Source of the DNA: Oscillospiraceae bacterium
GTDB taxonomy: Bacteria > Bacillota > Clostridia > Oscillospirales > Acutalibacteraceae
Assembly (NCBI GenBank): GCA_902786285.1
Contig: CADABX010000036.1
Location: 1-40,385 of the forward strand
Reading direction: 5' to 3'
Length of the DNA stretch: 40,385 nt
Shown: one piece after another, positions 22,928-30,556 of the stretch
Position numbering within the stretch: position 1 is the stretch's first letter
How the letters are laid out: every line of letters begins with the position of its first letter
Made by a program: the position numbers and the translations under genes
The notes under the pieces: generated by a model
What the model was told of the DNA's origin: nothing
The model's input: the letters and a program-made list of their open reading frames with translations, nothing else
Database searches by the model: none

Positions 22928-23014
22928 AGCAAAAAAACAGAACGGCACGGGCCGTTCTGTTTTGCTGTATGAAAGCTTATTTTTGCGTCAGTTCATAGGT
23001 GTCTTCCGCGATCA
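22928..23014 (-). pseudogene. Duplicated 3' tail of ackA with its terminator
   Basis: Positions 22984-23014 are identical over 31 bp to the last codons of ackA at 26943-26973 and, on the minus strand in frame, read IAEDTYELTQK and a stop. The similarity continues past the stop into a terminator hairpin (CAGAACGGC and GCCGTTCTG, 22938-22959) like the one after ackA (26898-26918). No other part of ackA is present. The hairpin with its T-run on the minus strand now terminates the DUF6273 gene. The remnant and the real ackA end are direct repeats about 3.96 kb apart. Confidence 0.85.
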
Positions 23015-23069
23015 AGCGTGCTTTTTGCCGAAGAATACGGCGGTCAATCGTTTCACACAATCGCGCAGT

Positions 23070-24599
23070 TTACCGTTTGCCGACCCAACGGATTAAGCGC
23101 AAAAACCAGTCGACGATGCTCTTGGCAAACATGCGGATTCGCTCGATGATGTTCGGGTTGCCGCCGTTGTCCGAAGGCTGTTCGGGCTGCGGTTCGGTGT
23201 GCGGCAGTTTTTCGAGCGCATACAGTCCGCTTTCGCCGCAAACGGTGCAAACGATGTAGACTTCGCCTTCTTCGCTTTCGGTCGCTTCTTTCACAACTTC
23301 GCGGTCCCCGAGCTGATTGTGGATGATTTCGTGGCCGCTCAGCCAGGTGTTGCAGTCCGGGCAAAAGACGCCTGCAGTATAACCGTGCGCGGTGGCAGTC
23401 GGTTTGCTTTCGCTGACGGTTTGCGCGTTGCGGTGATCAAGGGTGTCAAGCGTTGTGCGGATGTGGCTGAGTTTATATGAACACTGTGTGCAATATTGCA
23501 CCTCGTCATTGCTGCCTGCCGTAGTGCAGGTTGGAGCGATATTCGCTTCGATTACCGTACTGCCTGCCGTGTGCTCGTGGGTATCGGCGGAAAAAAGACG
23601 GTCGACTTGCGCGGTGTCGGAGTTCAGATCCGTAACATAGCAAGCAGGACGAACACCTACGTTGGTGCTGTTTACGATACTATAACCCCAAAAGCTGGCG
23701 CCTGCAGACAAAGTGTCGCTGTTAGGCGTTCGCAACCACCATTCCGACGTATCGCCACCGGAAAGGCCCTGACATTTCGCATAGTCTGTTCCTGGCACAT
23801 ATTTTGTGTTTTCATCGTCCGGAGAAAGACATTCTGCGTCCCGGATCTCTTTAAATGAAAGCAGAAGGATTTTGTCGTTTATATCCACCGCACATCTTTC
23901 TCCACCGGCCGGGGGATCGATTTCGCTTTGTAATACCGTGGTTTTGATCTTTGCCTTTTGTCCTTCGGTAAATGCCGTTTCATAAAAATCATAATTCAGC
24001 CAATCACGAATAGAGGACATCGTATAATCGTTCGCACGAACCGAAGATCCACATTCATTCCAGTATGCGTGTTGGGATTCCCATACCACGTTTTGATACG
24101 CTTGTGAATCAAGAATGCGCTCGCTCAAAACAAAACCGGTCGTCGGATCCAGTATGCACCAGTTTATCGGTTCATATCTGAAATAATAGATGGTTTGCGT
24201 CGTATAACCATTATTGTCTTGAAATGAATGATCTTCGTTGGACCAAAGGCCGGTTCGACTCGGACGATACATAAAGAACTGGACGGCACGATATTTCACT
24301 CCGTCATTGAAGAAATCCGCAAACTTCATATAATCCTTCGGCTGCATCCAACCGTTATACGGTTCACCTGTACTGAGATTGTTGAACGAAGTGTAGTATC
24401 GATAGCTTTTCCATGTTGCTGCATTCGCAGCCGCAAGGAGCTCAGGCGTTTCTTCCACCCGCGTCTGCGGATACGTTCCGAATTGAATGACATCACCGAC
24501 CGCATAGGTCTGAGCATCCTTTGCCGCGGCAGTCAGCGCGAACGCGCAGGTGCCGAACAGCAGCAGGATAGATAGCAGGATGGATATTGTTTTCTTCAT
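23070..24599 (-). CDS. Secreted DUF6273-domain protein
   Basis: This 509-aa protein has a signal peptide (MKKTISILLSILLLFGTC, cleavage near AAA-KD). The main domain (about 30-330) shows the DUF6273 pattern: VIQFGTYPQTRV, EPINWCIL, SSIRDWLNYDFYETAF, DKILLLS, WWLRTP and VGVRPA. Two Cys-pair zinc-ribbon-like segments follow (CTQCSYK, FCPDCN, CTVCGES), then a Pro-Glu linker and a basic aromatic end (FAKSIVDWFLRLIRWVGKR). The domain's job is not known; it is common on clostridial surface proteins. The ATG has AGGAG 11 nt upstream. Its promoter carries the same paired direct repeats as that of the response-regulator gene, so it is the likely output of the adjacent two-component system. Confidence 0.88.
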   Translation of the reverse strand: MKKTISILLSILLLFGTCAFALTAAAKDAQTYAVGDVIQFGTYPQTRVEETPELLAAANAATWKSYRYYTSFNNLSTGEPYNGWMQPKDYMKFADFFNDGVKYRAVQFFMYRPSRTGLWSNEDHSFQDNNGYTTQTIYYFRYEPINWCILDPTTGFVLSERILDSQAYQNVVWESQHAYWNECGSSVRANDYTMSSIRDWLNYDFYETAFTEGQKAKIKTTVLQSEIDPPAGGERCAVDINDKILLLSFKEIRDAECLSPDDENTKYVPGTDYAKCQGLSGGDTSEWWLRTPNSDTLSAGASFWGYSIVNSTNVGVRPACYVTDLNSDTAQVDRLFSADTHEHTAGSTVIEANIAPTCTTAGSNDEVQYCTQCSYKLSHIRTTLDTLDHRNAQTVSESKPTATAHGYTAGVFCPDCNTWLSGHEIIHNQLGDREVVKEATESEEGEVYIVCTVCGESGLYALEKLPHTEPQPEQPSDNGGNPNIIERIRMFAKSIVDWFLRLIRWVGKR

Positions 24600-24647
24600 T
24601 TGAATGCATCTCCTTTTATATAGTAGGGTCTGTGCTTTGCTGCGTTC

Positions 24648-24714
24648 AGTATAACAGAAATCAGGGGGATTTTTGCAAAAAACGGCGCGAAAATGCCGCT
24701 GGAGGGTGCGAAAC
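24648..24714 (-). promoter_or_regulatory. DUF6273 gene promoter with paired LytTR-type boxes
   Basis: TATACT (24653-24648, minus strand) is the -10; no good -35 exists. Thirty-one bases upstream are two direct repeats, on the plus strand GGCGCGAAAA (24684-24693) and GGTGCGAAAC (24705-24714), exactly 21 bp apart. The arrangement and the sequence match the promoter of the LytTR regulator gene at 26817-26882. Two helical turns between boxes next to a weak -35 is the usual form of LytTR-family activation sites. Confidence 0.75.
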
Positions 24715-24730
24715 GCACGACAGCAGGTTC

Positions 24731-26071
24731 TTATTGCCCGATCCGTAAAAACAGCCGCAGCTCGAACCAGCCGTCTTCCACCGCACATTGTACATTGTCC
24801 CTGCCGTAATGCGCGGCGGCTTTTTTGATCGACCGAAAGCCGTAACCGTGCAGCGATTTGTCTTTTTTACTCGTCTGCGGCACACCGTTTTTGAGCTTCA
24901 CCTCACCCGCGACCGGGTTGCGGATTGTGACATAAACTGTGTCATCGTTCATCCGCGCACGGAAAAAGATTTCGCGCTTTCCGCTCACCTTGCGACAGGC
25001 CTCAATGGCGTTGTCCAGCGCGTTGGGAAAGATCGTATAAATATCGTCGGGATCGATGCCGTCCGCCGGAAAGACCGTATCAAACGGCACGGTGATCTCG
25101 ATGCCGTCCTTTTGCGCCAACTGCTGTTCGCAGTTAAGTACAGTATCCAACCGATAGTTGCCGGTGTGATAGGTTTTGCTCGACTCCTCCATAAATGCGC
25201 CGAACTGCTTTGCAATTTCGCGTGCATCCTCGGGCCGGTCGCTGTCCAAATACGCCACCAGCGGACGCAGTTTTTTCGGGAAATCATGGCGAAAGCGCCG
25301 CATCTCCTCGTTCATTTGCTCCATCCACGCAAACTGGCGAATCTGCATATTCAACTGTTGGCGGTAGTTTTCCTGCGTCGTGCGCATGCGGAAAAACGTG
25401 ACAGCGGCAACGCTCAGTGTGACCGCCAGCAGCGGCAAATTGAGCAATACCAGCAAAAACTGTGCCGAGTGCGATGCGGAAAACGCCGACCCGAGCAGCA
25501 GCAGCGTTGTAATAAAGACTGCAACCGTGGCTGTTGTAAGCAAAAACAGCGTCACAGCGGACCGTGTCAGATCCGGCGTCAAATCGTTTTGCCGGCTGTA
25601 GCGGCGCAACAGCAGCACCGCAAACAGGAACGCGCATACGTCAATAACAACCTCAACTACCAGCTCCAACGGTTCATCGCGCGTTTCATAGTTGAAGTTA
25701 AAAAACAGCAGCAGCACCACAAAGCGCAGTTCTTCAATAAAAGTATAACCCGCTGCAACCAGCATCGGCTTCCAACGGCCCTTGCCGGTGAACAGCAGCG
25801 CCATAGAAAGAAACGGCAGCAGCAACATACAGGTGGACCAGAGAAACTCGCCCAGCGTTTCGGGCTGCATCACCGCGAACGGCCGCCACACACCCAGCGC
25901 AATGCACGCCGCGGCAATCAAAACATAGACCGCCGGAAAGCGGCGCAGCCTGGTTGAGAAAAGAGAAGACGCGCAGATCATACAGCCGAACACCAAAAGG
26001 AAGTTGTCCAGCACGGATACGACCGCAAACAGCGCCGTGGAGTTTCGCAAAAGATCAGCCAGAATCGTCAT
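24731..26071 (-). CDS. AgrC-like sensor histidine kinase (GHKL type)
   Basis: This 446-aa membrane kinase has about six membrane segments in the first 225 residues, a short coiled coil (about 230-258), the phosphoacceptor His262 in FRHDFPKKL, the N-box with Asn350 and Asn354 in FPNALDNAIEAC, and the glycine-rich GYGFRSI near residue 418. This is the HPK10/AgrC architecture, whose members usually sense peptides through the membrane part. No peptide-processing AgrB or pheromone gene is seen in the cassette. The ATG has AAAGGAGGG upstream and lies 16 nt after the response-regulator stop, so both are made from one mRNA. The stop is only 17 nt from the LytTR boxes of the next gene. Confidence 0.93.
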   Translation of the reverse strand: MTILADLLRNSTALFAVVSVLDNFLLVFGCMICASSLFSTRLRRFPAVYVLIAAACIALGVWRPFAVMQPETLGEFLWSTCMLLLPFLSMALLFTGKGRWKPMLVAAGYTFIEELRFVVLLLFFNFNYETRDEPLELVVEVVIDVCAFLFAVLLLRRYSRQNDLTPDLTRSAVTLFLLTTATVAVFITTLLLLGSAFSASHSAQFLLVLLNLPLLAVTLSVAAVTFFRMRTTQENYRQQLNMQIRQFAWMEQMNEEMRRFRHDFPKKLRPLVAYLDSDRPEDAREIAKQFGAFMEESSKTYHTGNYRLDTVLNCEQQLAQKDGIEITVPFDTVFPADGIDPDDIYTIFPNALDNAIEACRKVSGKREIFFRARMNDDTVYVTIRNPVAGEVKLKNGVPQTSKKDKSLHGYGFRSIKKAAAHYGRDNVQCAVEDGWFELRLFLRIGQ

Positions 26072-26087
26072 AGCACATACCCTCCTT

Positions 26088-26780
26088 TCAACGATTAAGC
26101 AAAAACATGTAGTTGTGATAGGCGTCGGCAAAGCCTTTGTTTTTGAGCGAGAGCACATCGCCGTTTTGCATCGTCACCGTTTTAGCGGTATACGATGCGA
26201 CATACTGCAGGTTGATGAGGTAGGATCGCTGGATACGAAAAAAGCGGTCGCCGATCATCGCTTCGATCTCGCCCATCGTGTAGTGATAGGCGACCGTGCC
26301 GTTTGCCATGTGGAACAGCACCTGCTTATTGGCGGCCTCTACATAGAGGATATCCTGGGTATAGACCGTGTCAAAGCGTTTGCCGCTGCGAAGTTCGAGC
26401 CGTTTAAAAAACGACATGCGGTAAAACTGGTCAAGCTTTTCCTCCAACAACACCGGGTCCACCGGTTTTTTCAAAAAGCCGTCGGCATAGATGCGGTGGT
26501 TGATAATTTGCATAGCGGCGCCCTCATAGCTGGTCAGGTAGCAAACCGTCACGGCATGGCTGAATTTTTCTTTCAGTGCCTGTGCCACGGCGATGCCGTC
26601 CATTGGTTCCATATAGAAATCGAGGAAATACAAATCGAACTTTTCGCGCTGCAGCAGATCTCTGCCGTCGGTGAACCGTTCGCACTGCAAATCATAGTCG
26701 TGCTGAAAGGCATAGGCTTTGATCAGTTGTTCCAGATGAAGCGTCTCCTGCAGTTCATCGTCGCAGATCGCAATTCTCAT
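26088..26780 (-). CDS. LytTR-type response regulator
   Basis: This 230-aa protein has a receiver domain (acidic pocket Asp7 and Asp8, phospho-acceptor Asp54 in YFLDFYM, Lys in FLKKPVDP) and a C-terminal LytTR DNA-binding domain (about 130-230; QDILYVEAANKQVLFH and FRIQRSYLINLQYV are typical). LytTR proteins bind two direct repeats about two helical turns apart. Just such pairs occur in its own promoter and in that of the DUF6273 gene. The ATG has AAGGAGAG upstream. It precedes the sensor kinase by 16 nt and follows ackA, which has its own terminator. Confidence 0.95.
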   Translation of the reverse strand: MRIAICDDELQETLHLEQLIKAYAFQHDYDLQCERFTDGRDLLQREKFDLYFLDFYMEPMDGIAVAQALKEKFSHAVTVCYLTSYEGAAMQIINHRIYADGFLKKPVDPVLLEEKLDQFYRMSFFKRLELRSGKRFDTVYTQDILYVEAANKQVLFHMANGTVAYHYTMGEIEAMIGDRFFRIQRSYLINLQYVASYTAKTVTMQNGDVLSLKNKGFADAYHNYMFLLNR

Positions 26781-26816
26781 AGGTTGCTCTCCTTTTTCTT
26801 TTTGTTTGCTGTGCTC

Positions 26817-26882
26817 AGTATAGCACAAAAAACACGCTTTCGGAAAAAAAGGGTGTGAAAATGCCGTTCAGAGGTGTGAAAA
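26817..26882 (-). promoter_or_regulatory. Regulator-kinase promoter with paired LytTR-type boxes
   Basis: TATACT (26822-26817, minus strand) with GGTGTGAAAA at 26852-26861 and again, identically, at 26873-26882 (plus-strand reading), 21 bp apart and 30 bp from the -10. The whole block, including the flanks TTTGCTG...CAGTATA and GAAA.GCACG, is homologous to the DUF6273 promoter. Positive autoregulation by the LytTR regulator is the natural reading. Confidence 0.77.
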
Positions 26883-26891
26883 GCACGTAAC

Positions 26892-26918
26892 AAAAAACAG
26901 AACGGGAGTGCCGTTCTG
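26892..26918 (-). terminator. Terminator of ackA
   Basis: On the minus strand CAGAACGG and CCGTTCTG form an 8-bp stem with a 5-nt loop, followed by TTTTTT. It separates ackA from the regulator-kinase promoter. Confidence 0.85.
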
Positions 26919-26935
26919 CTTTTTTAGCTGCCGGT

Positions 26936-28195
26936 TTATTTCTGCGTCAGTTCATAGGTGTCTTCCGCGATCATCAGCTCTTCGTCGGTCGGGATGACCA
27001 ACAGCTTGAGCGCGCTGTCTTCGGTGGAAATCTCCACTTCCTTGCCTCTGAGAGCGTTCGGCGTTTCGTCGATCTTGGTGCCGAGGAAGGCGAGCTTGTC
27101 GGCCACGCGGGTACGGTACTGCGGGTTGTTTTCGCCGATGCCGCCGGTAAAGACCACCGCGTCGGCGCCGCCCATAGCCGCCACGAAGCCGCCGATCAGC
27201 TTGGTGAGCTGGTGGCAGAACATGGCTTCCACCAACTGCGCGCGGGGATCGCCCGCCTTGGCGCGGTTTTCAATCGTGCGGTTGTCGCTCGTCGCTTCGT
27301 TGTTCGGGTCCTCCGTCGTCAAGCCGAGCATGCCGCTCTTTTTGTTGAGCAAGGTGTCCACTTCGTCGGGCGTGAGGCCTTCTTTTTTCATGATGAACGG
27401 GATGATCGCCGGGTCGATGGAACCGGAACGGGTACCCATCATGATACCTTCCAGCGGCGTCAGACCCATCGTGGTGTCAAAGCATTTGCCGCCCTTGATC
27501 GCCGCCAGGGACGAACCGTTGCCGAGGTGGCAGGTCACGATGCGCAGCGTGTCGGGATCGTATTTGCCCGGATATTTTTCACACAGGAACGCCGCGGTGC
27601 GCTTGGCAATGTAGCGGTGGCTCGTGCCGTGGAAGCCGTAGCGGCGGATGCCGTATTCTTTATAGTATTTGTACGGCAGGGCATACATGTACGCCTCTTC
27701 CGGGATCGTCTGGTGGAACGCGGTGTCAAACACGGCGACCTGCGGGATGCCGGCCATGATTTTTTCGCACACTTCGATGCCCATCAGGTTGGCCGGGTTG
27801 TGGAGCGGGCCGAGCGGGATGCATTCGCGGATGGCTTCCTTGACCTTTTCATTCACCAGCACGGAGCCGCTGAATTTTTCGCCGCCGTGCAGCACACGGT
27901 GGCCGACGGCTGCGATCTCATCCATCGACGCGATCACACCGAATTCGCTGCCGGTCAGGGTTGCGATCAGTTCGTTGATGGCGGCGGAATGGTCGGCGCC
28001 CGGGGTCAGGGCTTTTTTGTCGATCACCTTGACGAGCTTGCCGCTTTCGTTCGGCAGTTTGTGGGTAAAGGTCGGCAAAGGTGTGCCGAGCTGTTCAAAA
28101 ATGCCGTTGCAAAGCACTTCGGCCTCCGGCATTTGGAACACGGTATACTTCAGCGAAGAGCTGCCCGCGTTGACGATCAATTCTTTTACACTCAT
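26936..28195 (-). CDS. ackA: Acetate kinase
   Basis: This 419-aa enzyme interconverts acetyl phosphate and ADP with acetate and ATP. Family signatures are intact: LIVNAGSSSLKY at the N-terminus, GHRVLHGGEKF, FDTAFHQT, RRYGFHGTSHRYI (the acetokinase motif with the catalytic region), CHLGNGSS, MGTRSGSIDP and FTGGIGEN. It is slightly longer than usual (about 400). The pta gene is not adjacent. AAAGGAG lies 9 nt before the ATG, and a TTGCAT-N18-TATGAT promoter is visible. Its last codons and terminator are duplicated about 3.96 kb downstream. Confidence 0.98.
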   Translation of the reverse strand: MSVKELIVNAGSSSLKYTVFQMPEAEVLCNGIFEQLGTPLPTFTHKLPNESGKLVKVIDKKALTPGADHSAAINELIATLTGSEFGVIASMDEIAAVGHRVLHGGEKFSGSVLVNEKVKEAIRECIPLGPLHNPANLMGIEVCEKIMAGIPQVAVFDTAFHQTIPEEAYMYALPYKYYKEYGIRRYGFHGTSHRYIAKRTAAFLCEKYPGKYDPDTLRIVTCHLGNGSSLAAIKGGKCFDTTMGLTPLEGIMMGTRSGSIDPAIIPFIMKKEGLTPDEVDTLLNKKSGMLGLTTEDPNNEATSDNRTIENRAKAGDPRAQLVEAMFCHQLTKLIGGFVAAMGGADAVVFTGGIGENNPQYRTRVADKLAFLGTKIDETPNALRGKEVEISTEDSALKLLVIPTDEELMIAEDTYELTQK

Positions 28196-28235
28196 GTTAA
28201 AACTCTCCTTTGTTTGATTTCAGCTTAACAGCAAT

Positions 28236-28265
28236 ATCATATCATAAAATTCCCGTCCAATGCAA
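28236..28265 (-). promoter_or_regulatory. Probable ackA promoter
   Basis: TTGCAT (28265-28260) and TATGAT (28241-28236) on the minus strand, 18 nt apart, about 40 nt before the ATG. Confidence 0.5.
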
Positions 28266-28315
28266 GACCTGTTGGCTATTTCCCGAAAAAACTTTTGCGT
28301 ATGCGCGACGCGGAC

Positions 28316-28355
28316 GCTGAAAAAACTTTTTAAAATCTTTCAGAACTTTTTCAGC
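28316..28355. repeat. Inverted repeat upstream of the carbohydrate-binding gene
   Basis: GCTGAAAAA and TTTTTCAGC pair around a T/A-rich 22-nt centre. It lies between the divergent ackA and carbohydrate-binding genes and could be an operator or part of a promoter-proximal hairpin. No further evidence is seen. Confidence 0.4.
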
Positions 28356-28428
28356 AGCGCCGTGTATGCTATAGACAATCCAAACAGCACCGCAGACAAG
28401 CGGCAGCAAATATGAAGGAGGCATTCCC

Positions 28429-30006
28429 ATGAAAACCGCAAACAAACTGAAAAAAGCACTCGCCGTATTGCTGGTGACGCTGCTTGCACTCACCCCGCTG
28501 TCACTGCTCTCATTCGCGGCAGACAGCATCGATCTTTCCGGCGCAACGTATTACACCTTTTCCGACACCAACAACGCACTGACCATCAAATCCGCCGGCA
28601 CCTATGTCGTGTCCGGCACCTGCGCAAACGGCACCATCGTGGTCAAAAAGAATGTGACCGACGTCACGCTCGTGCTGAACGGTCTGACGCTCAGCGCCTC
28701 GGCCACCGCGCCGATTACCTGTAATAAAGGCAGCGGCGTCACGATCTATGCGATGCCCGGCACAACCAACACCCTGTTCGACGACCAATACAACAACGAC
28801 GACGTCTACACCGACGAAACGCTTTATCCCGACATCGAAAACGCCGTGATCAAATGCAAGGACGGCTCCAACGTCACGATCTGCGGCACCGGCACGATCA
28901 ACGTGAACGCCTATGGCAAAAACGGCGTCAAGGGCGGCGCGGATCTTTATGAAGAGGACGCCGACGGCAACGCAACAACCACCCTGCTCTCCACCGCGTC
29001 GCTGACGATTCAGGACGTCACGCTGAACGTCAGCATCAAACACAGCTACAAGGATCCCGAGGATGCGAGCGCCTATGACGGCGACGCGATCAAATCGGAA
29101 AAAGAACTGAACATTCTCTCCGGTACTGTCACGGTTTCCGCCAATGACGACGGCATCAAGTGCGACTATACCCTGAACATCGGCGCCGAAGGCACTGCCG
29201 GCCCGACCGTCAAGGTCACGAAGGCGACCGAAGGCATCGAAGGCGCCGTGGTCAACGTTTACAGCGGCAGTGTTTATGTCAACGCGACCGACGACGGCAT
29301 CAACGCCGCCAACGGCGACATCGCCGACCGCAGCGCCGATTTCCGGTATAACCAATATGGCGGCTACGTCTATGTCAATGTGACGAACGGCGACGGCATC
29401 GATTCCAACGGCTCCGCCACACTCGCCGGCGGCACGCTCGAGGTCTATGCCCCATCGCAGGGCGACGGCGACCCGATCGACACGGAATACGGCTGCACCC
29501 TTTCCGGCGCCACGGTGCTGGCGGTCGGCCACGCGATGATGCAGCAAAGCTACTCGGCATCTACGGCGTATGTCACCTTCGGCGGCATGTCCGGCGGGTT
29601 CGGCGGCTTCGGCGGCGGCAGCGGCTCGAACCTTGTCAGCGCAAACAGCACGATCACGGTCAAAGACGCAAGCGGCAACGTGATCTATACCGCAAAATCC
29701 GCCGCACCGCGTGCAGCCAGCTATGTGGTCTTCGCTTCTCCCACGCTGACAAACGGCAGCTCCTATACGCTGTATAACGGCAGCACCGCGGCGTCCACCG
29801 CAACGGCCTCCACCGCCGCCTCCGGCGGCATGGGCGGCCCGGGACAGGGCGGTCAGCCCGGTCAGGGCGGCCCCGGCAATCATGGCGGCTTCGGTGGCAA
29901 CGGCGACAGCACCACCTCCTCCGGCAGCAATTTCTTCAGCTTCTTTACAAGCTTCTTCCAACGCATCCTCGCGTTCTTCCGTTCCCTGTTCGGGATCAAC
30001 GGATAA
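28429..30006 (+). CDS. Secreted Cthe_2159-like carbohydrate-binding protein
   Basis: This 525-aa protein has a signal peptide (cleavage near SFA-AD) and a long run of beta-helix-like strands with repeated turns DGDAIKSEKELNI, DDGIKCDYTLNI, ATEGIEG, DDGINAANGDI and GDGIDSNGSATL. This is the Cthe_2159 pattern (right-handed parallel beta-helix, named for a cellulose- and pectin-binding protein of Clostridium thermocellum). A Gly-rich region (GGFGGFGGGSG, then GGPGQGGQPGQGGPG) is a flexible linker. The end is a hydrophobic aromatic helix with FFQRILAFFRSLF. Whether it binds plant polysaccharide here is inference. GAAGGAGG lies before the ATG, and a UUCG-loop terminator follows. Confidence 0.9.
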   Translation: MKTANKLKKALAVLLVTLLALTPLSLLSFAADSIDLSGATYYTFSDTNNALTIKSAGTYVVSGTCANGTIVVKKNVTDVTLVLNGLTLSASATAPITCNKGSGVTIYAMPGTTNTLFDDQYNNDDVYTDETLYPDIENAVIKCKDGSNVTICGTGTINVNAYGKNGVKGGADLYEEDADGNATTTLLSTASLTIQDVTLNVSIKHSYKDPEDASAYDGDAIKSEKELNILSGTVTVSANDDGIKCDYTLNIGAEGTAGPTVKVTKATEGIEGAVVNVYSGSVYVNATDDGINAANGDIADRSADFRYNQYGGYVYVNVTNGDGIDSNGSATLAGGTLEVYAPSQGDGDPIDTEYGCTLSGATVLAVGHAMMQQSYSASTAYVTFGGMSGGFGGFGGGSGSNLVSANSTITVKDASGNVIYTAKSAAPRAASYVVFASPTLTNGSSYTLYNGSTAASTATASTAASGGMGGPGQGGQPGQGGPGNHGGFGGNGDSTTSSGSNFFSFFTSFFQRILAFFRSLFGING

Positions 30007-30047
30007 CCAGGCTTTGACCGTTTCTATTTTCCTCTCCTTTTTTCGGG

Positions 30048-30086
30048 CGGTACCGGTGGCTTCGGCTGCCGGTACCGTTTGGTTTT
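30048..30086 (+). terminator. Terminator with a UUCG tetraloop
   Basis: A 13-bp stem (CGGTACCGGTGGC with GCTGCCGGTACCG, two wobbles) closed by C(TTCG)G is followed by TTTGGTTTT. Confidence 0.85.
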
Positions 30087-30174
30087 GCCGCAGCGCGGGC
30101 CATTGGCCGGGTATTACCGTTGTCGCCATCTGTCCGTCCCTTCCGGCACCATTTTGTGTCAGCGTCCGGCTGCC

Positions 30175-30203
30175 TTGACCTTTTTTGACATGTTCGATAT
30201 AAT
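30175..30203 (+). promoter_or_regulatory. Promoter of the small membrane-peptide mRNA
   Basis: TTGACC (30175-30180), a 17-nt spacer and a perfect TATAAT (30198-30203). The start would be near 30210, giving a leader of about 135 nt that begins with a stem (CAGAAAA.. GCGGTG with CACCG..TTTTCTG) before the ribosome site. Confidence 0.75.
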
Positions 30204-30345
30204 ACAGACAGAAAAAAGCGGTGCGCGTTTGCTCACCGTTTTCTGCAAGAGAAGAATAACGAACGAAGGTTAGGCGGTTGTGTCTTCATCCGATTACAAA
30301 CCAACGGGCAGGAAACCCGAGATTTGGAAAGGAGGAGGATGCCGT

Positions 30346-30414
30346 ATGGAATATTTCCTGGCTTTTTTACTCATCGTAGCCGCAACCGGCTACATTATCG
30401 CAGTAAAAAAATAA
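30346..30414 (+). CDS. 22-residue membrane peptide, candidate type I toxin
   Basis: The peptide starts MEYFLAFLLIVAA and ends IIAVKK: one membrane-spanning helix of about 18 residues with a basic C-terminus. AAAGGAGGAGG lies 7 nt before the ATG, one of the strongest ribosome sites in the window. It has its own promoter (30175) and a terminator beyond (30510). An antisense RNA with a consensus promoter covers the end of the message. This is the architecture of type I toxins such as TxpA or BsrG, although the peptide is shorter than those and I do not recognise its family. KdpF-like accessory peptides look similar, but no kdp gene is here. Toxicity is inference. Confidence 0.7.
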   Translation: MEYFLAFLLIVAATGYIIAVKK

Positions 30415-30489
30415 CCGCCCTCGTCTCCAAACGTAGCGGTTATTTCAGCTATTAAAGGGACACAGCCGTCTAGCGGTATTCCCTCTTGC
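30405..30489 (-). ncRNA. Candidate antisense antitoxin RNA
   Basis: The RNA is predicted to start about 7 nt after the TATAAT at 30501-30496 and to end at the hairpin ATAACCGC...GCGGTTAT (30445-30411) followed by TTTTTTT. At about 84 nt it is complementary to the 3' part of the membrane-peptide message, from its last codons to within the trailing region. It contains no open frame with a start codon and ribosome site. The gene to its right (30557-30820) points the same way but ends before this promoter, so the promoter has no other target. Confidence 0.72.
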
Positions 30490-30495
30490 AGTTTT

Positions 30496-30524
30496 ATTAT
30501 ATCCGTTTTAACTGCTTTTGTCAA
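30496..30524 (-). promoter_or_regulatory. Consensus promoter of the antisense RNA
   Basis: Perfect TTGACA (30524-30519) and perfect TATAAT (30501-30496) on the minus strand with a 17-nt spacer. It is stronger than the promoter of the message it opposes, as expected for an antitoxin in excess. Confidence 0.85.
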
Positions 30525-30538
30525 GCAGTTTTTGTTTT
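30510..30538 (+). terminator. Terminator of the membrane-peptide message
   Basis: AACTGCTT and AAGCAGTT pair around TTGTC and are followed by TTTGTTTT on the plus strand. The stem overlaps the -35 of the antisense promoter. It sets the message at about 330 nt, spanning the whole antisense RNA. Confidence 0.65.
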
Positions 30539-30556
30539 CCTTTGAACAACTGTCGT

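Noticed and set aside
22984-23014. Reading the ackA tail copy as part of the DUF6273 gene
   Set aside because: It lies downstream of that gene's stop; it matches only the end of acetate kinase, so it is a remnant.
24685-24735. A hidden AgrD-like pheromone gene next to the kinase
   Set aside because: The gap between kinase stop and LytTR boxes is under 20 bp, and no small frame with a ribosome site is found around the kinase or regulator.
23015-26935. Integrative element with its own integrase
   Set aside because: The region is fully occupied by the DUF6273, kinase and regulator genes; no recombinase, relaxase or replication gene is seen, so only the duplication itself is claimed.
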